Shown: positions 16,261 through 23,546 of the stretch, piece after piece | Position numbering within the stretch: position 1 is the first letter of the stretch | How the letters are laid out: the number at the start of each line of letters is the position of its first letter | Assembly: GCF_945605565.1 (NCBI RefSeq) | Contig: NZ_OX216966.1 | Span: forward strand, 4,208,001 to 4,272,000 | Length of the DNA: 64,000 nucleotides | Source of the DNA: Paenibacillus dendritiformis | GTDB taxonomy: Bacteria; Bacillota; Bacilli; Paenibacillales; Paenibacillaceae | Direction of reading: 5' to 3' | Translations under genes and position numbers: made by a program | The notes under the pieces: generated by a model | Seen by the model: only the letters and a program-made list of their open reading frames with translations | Databases searched by the model: none | What the model was told of the DNA's origin: nothing

Positions 16261-17661
16261 CTATAGACCTAATGCATTGGCAACGACGGTGACTGCTTCT
16301 GCTCTGTTGGCGTTCTCTTGCGGGTTAATCTTGTTGTTGTAACCGCTCATAATGCCTTGAGCAACTGCCGTTTCAACAGATTCCACAGCCCACTTGGATA
16401 CTTTATTCTGGTCTTTCAATTTTGCATTCGGTTTTTCATGTTTCAAATCGAACGCTTTGACAACCATTGCGGCCATTTGTTCTCTTGTAATCGGATCGTT
16501 AGGTCCGAAGGTGGTTGAATCATAGCCATTCACAATGCCATGCGCGCTCGCAATGGCAATGTTATCTTTCGCCCAGTGTTTCTCCGTATCCTTGAATACT
16601 TTGCCGTCGGTACCCTTCAGATCGAGCGCTTTGACGAGAATCGTGGCGAATTCAGCTCTCGTGATTTTATTTTTTGGCTTAAACGTGTTGTCTTGATATC
16701 CGGTAATTGCTCCTCTTTGAACCAATGCGAGAATGTTCTTCTCTGCCCAATGTCCATTAATGTCCTTCAGCAGGATTTGCGGAGTTTTTGGTTCTTCTGT
16801 CTTTGTTTCTTTGGCTTTGGCCAATACCGCAAACTTCGCGAATTGGTCGACATCCCCGCTTACCGTCTTATCGGACGCGTTGATGGCAATGTTCTCCAGT
16901 GAGATCCATTCCTTTTTATCTGCGTCCAACCGGTATACCGCCAGCTCGTATTTATCCGGATGGAACTTGGAGATGTCGAATGGCAGCGCGATCGTCATGT
17001 TTTTCGCAAGTTTCTCTTTCGGGCTGACCGTGATGTCGAACACCTCGCTCGCCAATTGCAGATGAGCCGGAATATTCAGTCCGGAAGTGCCGCTGACTTT
17101 TTCCACTTTGAGCTGCAGCGATTTTGCCGCCGCGCCCGCAGGGATATCGAACTTGACTCCGTTCAATGTAAAGGAAGCGCTGTTTGCATTGATCGTTCGA
17201 GTATTGGATGGCGTTGTCGATGAAGACGAAGAAGTGCCGCCTCCTCCACCCCCTCCTCCGCCACCGCCGCCAGAGCCGCCGCTTCCTGGGGTTCCGCCTG
17301 GCGTGCCGCCGTTATCCTCTTTGGCCGTTACGTTAAATGTTCGGGAGGCCGTGTCCGAGCCTTGGCCTGCTACTGCCGTATAATCCCCAAGATCAGCGTC
17401 GGAAGGAAGATGGAAGGTGACCACAAATGCTCCTTCTGCACCGATGTCCGCCACATCTACATAGAGAATCGTCTTGTTCGGACGAAGGACTTTAACGCTC
17501 ACTTCTTTTAAAGTTGATTTTCCCTTCAGTTCGACCGCTTCCCCGGGCTTTTTATTCGCTATCTGCTCCAATGTGATAGCATCAGCAGCAAATGCGGACA
17601 ACGGGAAAATGGTCAAGAGCACGGCCACAATCGTTATGTTTCTCAGGAATCCTTTAATCAC
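16261..17661 (-). CDS. SLH-domain surface protein with glycine/serine-rich linker
   Basis: A 466-residue secreted protein. Residues 1-26 are a signal peptide ending SAFAA. A beta-rich region (27-110) is followed by a low-complexity linker with a run of Gly and then Ser (about 117-150), a second beta domain (about 155-290), and three SLH repeats (about 298-466; for example KDINGHWAEKNILALVQRGA, with ITRAEFATILVKAL and ITREQMAAMVVKAF). SLH repeats bind pyruvylated secondary cell-wall polymer, so the protein is held on the cell surface. The start is GTG with GAGGT nine bases upstream. It is the last gene of the secA2 operon and is separated from the repeat-protein gene by a 15-bp hairpin. Confidence 0.9.
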   Translation of the reverse strand: MIKGFLRNITIVAVLLTIFPLSAFAADAITLEQIANKKPGEAVELKGKSTLKEVSVKVLRPNKTILYVDVADIGAEGAFVVTFHLPSDADLGDYTAVAGQGSDTASRTFNVTAKEDNGGTPGGTPGSGGSGGGGGGGGGGGGTSSSSSTTPSNTRTINANSASFTLNGVKFDIPAGAAAKSLQLKVEKVSGTSGLNIPAHLQLASEVFDITVSPKEKLAKNMTIALPFDISKFHPDKYELAVYRLDADKKEWISLENIAINASDKTVSGDVDQFAKFAVLAKAKETKTEEPKTPQILLKDINGHWAEKNILALVQRGAITGYQDNTFKPKNKITRAEFATILVKALDLKGTDGKVFKDTEKHWAKDNIAIASAHGIVNGYDSTTFGPNDPITREQMAAMVVKAFDLKHEKPNAKLKDQNKVSKWAVESVETAVAQGIMSGYNNKINPQENANRAEAVTVVANALGL

Positions 17662-17685
17662 GAACTGCTTACCTCGCTTTCAAGT

Positions 17686-17719
17686 ATAATCGAATCCGGA
17701 ACGCTCCGGATTCGATTAT
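17686..17719 (-). promoter_or_regulatory. perfect 15-bp hairpin between the two surface-protein genes
   Basis: The two arms, 17686-17700 and 17705-17719, are exact inverted copies around ACGC. No T-run follows on the minus strand, so it is more likely a partial terminator or mRNA-stability hairpin that sets different amounts of the two proteins than a full stop. Confidence 0.55.
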
Positions 17720-17745
17720 GAGCATGATATCAACTTAAAGAGTTC

Positions 17746-19272
17746 TTATTTTAAAATGACAGCCTTCGCCAACGAGGTTGGGGCTTTCCCCGGATCGCTG
17801 GTGAACTCGTCAAAGACGAACACCTTAACGGAATAGCCTGAACCGTCCACATTAAAATGAGCGGTTACTTTTTCAAGCTCGGAAATGTTTCTTTCCAAAG
17901 CAACAATGCTAATCGGCGTCGTATCATCCTTAACCAGTTGGAACACGACGACGACATTTTGTCCCTCTCCTTGCGGAGCGACATCGACGGAGACGGTTAT
18001 GCCGCCATCCAGAGAGATCGTTCCATTTTCGATGGCGTAAGCCTTATCTTCGTCACCCGGCTCTTCGCCATCGCCTGGTTCTTGTCCATCACCTGGATTT
18101 TGGCCATCTCCTGGCTCCTCTTCATCATCGGTGCCTGGCTCCTCTTCATCATCGGTACCTGGCTCCTCTTCATCATCGGTACCTGGCTCCTCTTCATCGT
18201 CGGTACCTGGCTCCTCTTCATCGTCGGTGCCTGGCTCCTCTTCATCATCGGTGCCTGGCTGCTCTTCATCATCGGTGCCTGGCTCTTCATCGTCGGTGCC
18301 TGGCTCCTCTTCATCATCGGTGCCTGGCTCCTCTTCATCATCGGTGCCTGGCTGCTCTTCATCATCGGTGCCTGGCTCTTCATCGTCGGTGCCTGGCTCC
18401 TCTTCATCATCGGTGCCTGGCTGCTCTTCATCATCGTCATTGCCCGGCTGCTCTTCATCGTCGTCATTGCCTGGCTGCTCTTCATCGTCATTGCCCGGCT
18501 GCTCTTCATCGTCGTTGCCTGGCTCCTCTTCATCGTCGTTGCCTGGCTGCTCTTCATCGTCGGTGCCTGGCTGCTCTTCATCGTCGCTGCTTGGCTGCTC
18601 TTCATCGTCGCCATTGCCTGGCTGCTCTTCATCGTCATTGCCTGGCTGCTCTTCATCGTCGTCATTGCCTGGCTGCTCTTCATCGTCATTGCCCGGCTTC
18701 TCTTCATCGTCGGTGCCTGGCTGCTCTTCATCGTCGCTTCCTGGCTGCTCTTCATCGTCGTCATTGCCTGGCTTCTCTTCATCGTCATTCCCCGGCTGCT
18801 CTTCATCGTCGTTGCCTGGCTGCTCTTCATCGTCGCTGCCTGGCTGCTCTTCATCGTCGTTGCCTGGCTGCTCTTCATCGTCGTTGCCTGGCTGCTCTTC
18901 ATCGTCGCTGCCTGGCTGCTCTTCATCGTCGTCATTGCCTGGCTTCTCTTCATCGTCATTCCCCGGCTGCTCTTCATCGTCGTTGCCTGGCTTCTCTTCA
19001 TCGTCGGTACCTGGCTGCTCTTCGTCGGTACCTGGCTCTACTCCACCACCATCCTGCTCTGTCCCTGCTTCAATATCCTCCACAGGAATATCTTCCTCAT
19101 TGGTTCCCTCCGCGGATACCGTTCCAGGCACGACAGCAACAACCGGAGCGACGGCCATCGTCGTGGCCGCCAACACTTTAGCCGCTGCCAGAACAGTGGC
19201 TGTTGCTTTGCGGCTTCCCGGCACATTCAAATCTTTCATTTCTTCGTTACGTTCTTCTCTTTTTTGTGTCAT
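17746..19272 (-). CDS. secreted acidic Pro-Gly repeat protein
   Basis: A 508-residue protein in three parts. Residues ~1-55 form a signal peptide with a long basic start and cleavage likely after GTVSA. Residues ~75-395 are about 38 tandem copies of an octapeptide of the type (Q/E/K)PG(T/N/S)DDEE, with some nine-residue copies, ending in PGDGQ-type units. The last ~105 residues are a non-repetitive, beta-rich domain (ITVSVDVAPQGEGQNVVVVF). The repeats would give a long, strongly negative, possibly calcium-binding stalk. There is no SLH domain or LPxTG motif, so attachment is unclear. Its place between secA2 and an SLH gene suggests a SecA2-exported surface or matrix component. Antisense frames through the repeat are shadows. 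Confidence 0.85.
   Translation of the reverse strand: MTQKREERNEEMKDLNVPGSRKATATVLAAAKVLAATTMAVAPVVAVVPGTVSAEGTNEEDIPVEDIEAGTEQDGGGVEPGTDEEQPGTDDEEKPGNDDEEQPGNDDEEKPGNDDDEEQPGSDDEEQPGNDDEEQPGNDDEEQPGSDDEEQPGNDDEEQPGNDDEEKPGNDDDEEQPGSDDEEQPGTDDEEKPGNDDEEQPGNDDDEEQPGNDDEEQPGNGDDEEQPSSDDEEQPGTDDEEQPGNDDEEEPGNDDEEQPGNDDEEQPGNDDDEEQPGNDDDEEQPGTDDEEEPGTDDEEPGTDDEEQPGTDDEEEPGTDDEEEPGTDDEEPGTDDEEQPGTDDEEEPGTDDEEEPGTDDEEEPGTDDEEEPGTDDEEEPGTDDEEEPGDGQNPGDGQEPGDGEEPGDEDKAYAIENGTISLDGGITVSVDVAPQGEGQNVVVVFQLVKDDTTPISIVALERNISELEKVTAHFNVDGSGYSVKVFVFDEFTSDPGKAPTSLAKAVILK
18100..19045. repeat. tandem 24- and 27-bp coding minisatellite
   Basis: DNA underlying the acidic repeats: about 38 units of 24 bp (some 27 or 21 bp), all in frame multiples of three. 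Third-position differences give sub-families, with the GGTGCCTGGCTCCTCTTCAT type clustered on the left (C-terminal) side and GTTGCCTGGCTGCTCTTCAT types on the right. Copy number can be expected to change by slippage or recombination without breaking the frame. Confidence 0.9.
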
Positions 19273-19329
19273 TGAAATATTTTTCTCCTTCCCATTCCTT
19301 TTTTGGTCGATGGATTCGATTCTACTTTC

Positions 19330-19746
19330 TTAACATGGCATCACCTCTTTTACCTGAAATACGCGCCACGAATCCCCACTGAACCGCACCAGACTGACCA
19401 GATACATCGCTTTCTTTTCGCCTGATTGATTTTGGTAGAACACTTCCATGTTGCAGCGGTAGACCGGATCTTCGCCTTGCGTGACGAACACTTCATTGAG
19501 CAGGGCAAACCCTTTAGACCAAGCAGGATCAGGCTTGATATGCGGGTATAGAAACTCCTCCGCATACTGATTGACCAGCGTGATCATGCGAAGCTGTTCG
19601 CTCAGCTCAATGACTTCCTTGTTCTGCACCGTTTCATTTTCCTGGGGCTGTTCCGGCTGTTCGATCAAGGTGTCTTTCTCAGGAACTGGTTCTCTCTTAC
19701 ATAACTTTTCACGAATAAGAGAAATAAAAGTTTGCTTCATTGCCAA
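19330..19746 (-). CDS. hypothetical protein encoded in the secA2 operon
   Basis: A 138-residue soluble protein with no signal peptide. The first 50 residues are basic then Gln/Glu/Pro-rich; the rest contains LRMITLVNQYAEEFLYPHIK and a folded region ending SWRVFQVKEVMPC. Its start (TTG at 19746, or ATG at 19740) lies 5-11 bases after the secA2 stop, so it is probably translationally coupled. By position it could be an export accessory factor for the SecA2 route, comparable in context to SlaP of Bacillus anthracis, but I see no sequence basis for homology. Confidence 0.6.
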   Translation of the reverse strand: MAMKQTFISLIREKLCKREPVPEKDTLIEQPEQPQENETVQNKEVIELSEQLRMITLVNQYAEEFLYPHIKPDPAWSKGFALLNEVFVTQGEDPVYRCNMEVFYQNQSGEKKAMYLVSLVRFSGDSWRVFQVKEVMPC

Positions 19747-19751
19747 TCTAG

Positions 19752-22115
19752 CTACCCTACCTTTCCGCTGAACTGCCGCCCTTTGTGAAGCCTCTCTTTC
19801 AAAACGGCATCATATACCTTTTTTCTCACCGTTTCTTCCATTTGGCCATATAGCTTCCAAGCATCTTCCTTATAGGCTTGCACCGGATCTTGTTTGCCGT
19901 ATTTCCGAAACTGAATTCCTAACTTCAGCAACTCCAACTGCTCCAAATGACGCATCCATGCTTTGTCGAGAATTTGCAAATAGACGCTTCGCCATTTTTT
20001 GCAGCATTGGCTTCGATTCTCTAATGAGAACAAGTCTTCCAGCTTCGCATCAAAATATGAGGTGATGATTTGCGCGAGCTCCAACCCGTTGGCAAGCTTC
20101 TTGTCCGAAGCAAAGAGATTTGGCCGCAAGCCAGACTCGCGAGACAACACGGAAATATCCCATTCATCAGGCGACTGTTCACGAGGAGCATGCGTTTCCA
20201 TCCATTGCTGGACATAACGTACAAGATGCCCACGCAGAAAATACTGGATATCCTGACCATCTACCACTTCTTTTCGATGCTCGTAGAAGCTTACTCTTTG
20301 ATCGTGCACAATCGAATCCAGCACATAGACGAAGGTGCGAATTTCATGATTTTGCTGCTCAATCCTCTTCTGAACTCGTTCAATCCAGCGCATAAGCGCC
20401 GGTTCCCTCGTCCCGATCTTTCTCCATTGGATTGTGCTGCGCCATTGCCTAGCTTCTTCAGAAGCGAATCTCTCAATCAGTTCATCTTCCATCGAAATAT
20501 AAAAGCAGGATGAGCCCGGATCTCCCTGTCTGCCTGATCGGCCTCTTAATTGATTATCTATCCGGCGGCTCTCGTGCCGCTCCGTCCCGATGACATGCAG
20601 CCCCCCAAGCTCAGCTACACCCGGTCCCAGCACGATGTCCGTACCTCTGCCCGCCATATTGGTCGCGATCGTTATCGCTCCCTTCAATCCAGCAGCAGAT
20701 ATAATAGAGGCTTCTTTTTCCTCCTCTTTGGCGTTCAGAAGCTGATAGGGCAGTCCTAATGCTTGCAGATGAGAGGCAACCTCCTCAGATTGTTCAATCG
20801 ACGTCGTTCCGATCAATACCGGTTGTCCAATGGCATGCCGTTTTTTAACTTCACGCATGATTTCGCTGTACTTTTCTTGTCTCGTCATGAAAAATACATC
20901 TTCTTCATCGCTGCGCTGAATGGGCTTATGCGTTGGAATGGCGACGATATCCAATCCGAATAGATTCTGAATTTCTTCCGCTTCGCTCCGTATCGTTCCG
21001 GTCATCCCGGTCAGGTATGTATACAAGCTAAAATACTTTTGTATCGTAATCACCGCATGCGTCACGTTTTCCGGACTTAACGGCACATCCTCTTTCGCTT
21101 CGATCGCTTGCTGCAAGCCGTCATTATATTGCCTGCCCTGCAAAATACGTCCGGTAAAGGCATCAATAATGGCTACTTTTTCATCCTTGACAATGTAATC
21201 CACATCACGCTTCATTAATGCTTTGGCGCGCAGGCTTTGCAATAAATAATGGTAGACGTTGGTATTTTCCAAATGGTATAAATTATCAATCATGAAGACC
21301 GTTTCAATCGTTTGAATGCCTCTGTCCGTAAACGTAACCTGATTCAGCTCGCGATCCACTTCATAATCTCGATTCTCCTGCAGCCGCTCGACAAACCGGG
21401 CGCATACGTAATACAGATCGGGCGATGCCTTCGTTTTTCCAGCTATGATTAACGGAGTGCGCGCTTCATCGATTAAGATGCTGTCGATCTCATCAATCAG
21501 CGCATAAGCTAGAGAGCGTTGAACCCGCTCTTCCGGCTTCCGTGCCAAATGATCCCGCAAATAATCAAAACCGAATTCGCTGCAAACGCCGTAAGTCACA
21601 TCTTTCTGATAAGCCTCCTGCTTCGCCTTAACACTTGAGCCCGCAAGATTTAATCCGACACGAATCCCGAGAAATTCGAAAATCGGCTTCATCTCCGCAT
21701 AATCTCGTGCAGCCAAGTATTCATTCGCCGTAATGAGATGCACCCCGTGCCCCTGCAACGCGAACCAATATATGGGGAGTATGGAAGTTACGGTTTTCCC
21801 TTCGCCAGTCGCCATCTCCGCAATATTGCGCTCGGTCATCGCCCATCCGCCCATCAGCTGCACATCATGCAGCGTCTTCCCGGATATTCGGCGAACGGCT
21901 TCTTTGGCCAGCGCGAACACTTCGAATTTCACATGAGGCGAACTCCTGTCCTCTCCCGCTTGGGAGCGCAATTGCCGGGATAGCGACTGCAGCTGCTCAT
22001 CCGAAGAAGAAGACAGTTCGTGATAGCGGCAGTTGATCTGATGGACGATGCGCCGCAATTTTCGTAACTCTGCTGACTGGCGGTCAAATATCCGCTTCGT
22101 GAGTCGGGACAGCAA
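19752..22115 (-). CDS. secA2: accessory preprotein translocase ATPase SecA2
   Basis: A 787-residue SecA-family ATPase. Walker A is MATGEGKT (Lys107), the DEAD-type motif is LIDEIDSILIDEARTPLIIA, and the nucleotide-domain-2 motif is TIATNMAGRGTDIVLGPG with QLRGRSGRQGDPGSSCFY. It ends after the helical scaffold and lacks the C-terminal zinc-binding SecB-interaction tail; with its shorter length this points to the accessory SecA2 and not the housekeeping SecA. The start is TTG with AAAGGAGG seven bases upstream. It heads an operon with a repeat protein and an SLH protein, its likely dedicated substrates. No secY2 is nearby, so it would use the normal SecYEG channel. Upstream lies an invertible recombinase segment. 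Confidence 0.92.
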   Translation of the reverse strand: MLSRLTKRIFDRQSAELRKLRRIVHQINCRYHELSSSSDEQLQSLSRQLRSQAGEDRSSPHVKFEVFALAKEAVRRISGKTLHDVQLMGGWAMTERNIAEMATGEGKTVTSILPIYWFALQGHGVHLITANEYLAARDYAEMKPIFEFLGIRVGLNLAGSSVKAKQEAYQKDVTYGVCSEFGFDYLRDHLARKPEERVQRSLAYALIDEIDSILIDEARTPLIIAGKTKASPDLYYVCARFVERLQENRDYEVDRELNQVTFTDRGIQTIETVFMIDNLYHLENTNVYHYLLQSLRAKALMKRDVDYIVKDEKVAIIDAFTGRILQGRQYNDGLQQAIEAKEDVPLSPENVTHAVITIQKYFSLYTYLTGMTGTIRSEAEEIQNLFGLDIVAIPTHKPIQRSDEEDVFFMTRQEKYSEIMREVKKRHAIGQPVLIGTTSIEQSEEVASHLQALGLPYQLLNAKEEEKEASIISAAGLKGAITIATNMAGRGTDIVLGPGVAELGGLHVIGTERHESRRIDNQLRGRSGRQGDPGSSCFYISMEDELIERFASEEARQWRSTIQWRKIGTREPALMRWIERVQKRIEQQNHEIRTFVYVLDSIVHDQRVSFYEHRKEVVDGQDIQYFLRGHLVRYVQQWMETHAPREQSPDEWDISVLSRESGLRPNLFASDKKLANGLELAQIITSYFDAKLEDLFSLENRSQCCKKWRSVYLQILDKAWMRHLEQLELLKLGIQFRKYGKQDPVQAYKEDAWKLYGQMEETVRKKVYDAVLKERLHKGRQFSGKVG

Positions 22116-22168
22116 TGCTTGACCTCCTTTGCGAACAACTCATTTGGCATAATAACCATTTCCAGGTT

Positions 22169-22196
22169 TTGCTTTCTCTGATTTTTCCATTACAAT
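22169..22196 (+). promoter_or_regulatory. probable promoter of the recombinase gene, outside the invertible segment
   Basis: TTGCTT and TACAAT are separated by 16 bases and read to the right, through the left inverted repeat into the recombinase. Since it lies outside the repeat, inversion would disconnect it from the recombinase. Confidence 0.5.
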
Positions 22197-22197
22197 T

Positions 22198-22223
22198 TAA
22201 CTTCGTACAATATGTGTTGTTCG
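22198..22223. repeat. left inverted repeat (IR-L) of the invertible segment, a crossover-type site
   Basis: Twenty-six bases identical to the reverse complement of 23283-23308. Inside it, CGTACAA (22204-22210) and TTGTTCG (22217-22223) are near-perfect inverted arms around the asymmetric 6-bp spacer TATGTG. This is the architecture of a tyrosine-recombinase crossover site; the asymmetric spacer gives it direction. Confidence 0.85.
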
Positions 22224-22250
22224 CAGAATCAATAAGGAGGAATTCAAACG

Positions 22251-23186
22251 ATGCTTCAGACAGTCTTACGGTTACTGCCCAACTATTCCGAAATGATTGA
22301 ACCTTGCTCCGACGAACAAATTATCAATATGTTTTTGTCGTCAAGCAGCCGTTCTCCATATACAATTCGCAATTATCGGAACGCGATTAACAAATTCCGT
22401 CTGTTTATTGGGAATAAAGCGTTGAAGGATGTGACGTGGAGAGAAATCGAGGTCTATAAAATCAGCCTGGCTCAAGGCTTTTTAAGTCCAAACAAGAAAC
22501 CGATGGCGCCCGCCACGATCGCTGCTCATATTGCGCCCTTGCGCTCGCTATACAATTGGGGAAGTGACGAAAATAGAGGCTTCTTTCCATCCAATCCGAC
22601 AACTTGCGTTCGTGTGCCGAAGATCGTGGTGAACAGCAAAAATCATTATTTAACGGTGAGTGAAGTCCGCCTTCTGCTCGAACAATTAAAAATCCAGGGA
22701 TTCCGTGACTATGTGATCGGAATGACGCTTGTGCTGCTCGGGGTGAGGGTATCGGAATTAATTGCATTGGAATGGGGGGACTTCCACACCGATCCCGAAG
22801 AGACATCGATGTGGGTTACGATAAGCGGCAAAGGCGATAAACAGCGTGAAGTGAAGGTTCCCCAACTATTATGGCGGTTATTATGCGAATACCGGGAACA
22901 AAATAAGGATATGGACGGCAAGCGGATTTTCCCTATTTCCGTAAGACTCGTTGAAAAGATCATCCAGAAAGCCCGTGAACAAAGCGGCTTGAAGAAAAAA
23001 GTAACGCCGCATTGGCTTCGGCACACCAATGCGACGCTTGCTCTGCTCCGTGGCGCTTCCTTGCAGCAAGTGCAGGAATCTCTTGGACACACGCATATTA
23101 ATACAACGCAACGTTATCTGCATACGGTGCAGCAAATTAAGAAGGCCGCTCCCGATTTCGTAGCTGATTCGATTGCGATGAAATGA
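22251..23186 (+). CDS. tyrosine recombinase of the XerC/D type, inside an inverted-repeat-flanked segment
   Basis: A 311-residue tyrosine recombinase. The N-terminal core-binding (SAM-like) domain covers about 20-110 (SPYTIRNYRNAINKFRLFIG). The catalytic domain has all expected residues: Arg156 in LLGVRVSEL, Lys184/187 in ISGKGDKQREV, His244 and Arg247 in TPHWLRHTN, His270 in SLGHTHINTTQ and nucleophile Tyr279. AAGGAGG lies ten bases before the ATG. The gene is enclosed by a perfect 26-bp inverted repeat only 27 bp before the start codon and 97 bp after the stop, and sits beside the secA2 surface-protein operon. It most likely inverts its own segment, acting as a phase-variation switch. Housekeeping XerC/XerD roles are unlikely in this setting. 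Confidence 0.93.
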   Translation: MLQTVLRLLPNYSEMIEPCSDEQIINMFLSSSSRSPYTIRNYRNAINKFRLFIGNKALKDVTWREIEVYKISLAQGFLSPNKKPMAPATIAAHIAPLRSLYNWGSDENRGFFPSNPTTCVRVPKIVVNSKNHYLTVSEVRLLLEQLKIQGFRDYVIGMTLVLLGVRVSELIALEWGDFHTDPEETSMWVTISGKGDKQREVKVPQLLWRLLCEYREQNKDMDGKRIFPISVRLVEKIIQKAREQSGLKKKVTPHWLRHTNATLALLRGASLQQVQESLGHTHINTTQRYLHTVQQIKKAAPDFVADSIAMK

Positions 23187-23203
23187 AACTTACTTGTAAG
23201 GGG

Positions 23204-23232
23204 TTGATCAAATGGTTAATTTTATCTATACT
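23204..23232 (+). promoter_or_regulatory. outward-facing sigma-A-type promoter inside the invertible segment
   Basis: TTGATC and TATACT are exactly 17 bases apart, reading right toward the right inverted repeat. A further perfect TATAAT lies at 23265-23270, though without a good -35. In the present orientation the transcript meets a terminator at 23414 and no gene. After inversion the promoter would face secA2. Confidence 0.65.
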
Positions 23233-23282
23233 ATTTTTTGGGACCTGAATGTAGAATTGAATACTATAATAGCAAAACATGT

Positions 23283-23308
23283 CGAACAACACATATTGTA
23301 CGAAGTTA
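23283..23308. repeat. right inverted repeat (IR-R) of the invertible segment
   Basis: Exact reverse complement of IR-L (22198-22223), with the crossover spacer at 23290-23295. Exchange between the two spacers would invert about 1.08 kb holding the recombinase gene and the outward promoter. No target-site duplication is seen outside the repeats. Confidence 0.85.
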
Positions 23309-23331
23309 GTTTACCTAACGAATCATAGAAC

Positions 23332-23343
23332 AACACTAGTGTT
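23332..23343. promoter_or_regulatory. 12-bp perfect palindrome next to IR-R
   Basis: AACACTAGTGTT lies 23 bp outside IR-R, beside a minus-strand TATGAT that could be the -10 of a promoter reading into the segment when inverted. It may be an operator; nothing else identifies it. Confidence 0.3.
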
Positions 23344-23413
23344 TTATTTCCTACATAAGATGAATTACCCATTTTTACTTTTTTCGACAAACCCATTGAA
23401 AATTTCAATACAA

Positions 23414-23450
23414 GCCTGCGTAATTTTTTTGCGCAGGCCTTATTATTTTC
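23414..23450 (+). terminator. terminator facing the outward promoter
   Basis: GCCTGCG pairs with CGCAGGC around an 11-base loop with seven T residues, followed by TTATTATTTT. It would end transcripts leaving the invertible segment to the right. Confidence 0.6.
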
Positions 23451-23484
23451 CGCACTCCCGCTTCAGCGGCCTTCTCCTCAACCC

Positions 23485-23517
23485 AAAAAAGAGTTGTATG
23501 CGGTCTACATACAACTC
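23485..23517 (-). terminator. terminator of the second tusA-like gene
   Basis: GAGTTGTATG and CATACAACTC form a perfect 10-bp stem; on the minus strand six T residues follow. It lies 30 bases after the tusA stop. Confidence 0.8.
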
Positions 23518-23546
23518 GAACTCAACATTTTTATAAAAGGCATTTC

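Noticed and set aside
18100..19045. Possible CRISPR array
   Set aside because: The units are contiguous coding repeats of 24-27 bp without unique spacers, and no cas genes are present.
17857..19275. Long plus-strand open frames (400 to 472 codons) opposite the acidic repeat gene, with very hydrophobic or Ser/Pro-Gly repeats
   Set aside because: They exist only because the 24-bp repeat is open in several frames. They have no ribosome binding site, signal or domain, while the minus-strand gene has a signal peptide, a non-repetitive end domain and operon context.
22198..23308. Reading the recombinase segment as an insertion sequence with terminal inverted repeats
   Set aside because: No target-site duplication flanks the repeats, each repeat has the internal dyad of a crossover site, and the outward promoter fits a switch. 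It is kept as the main alternative and noted in the finding.
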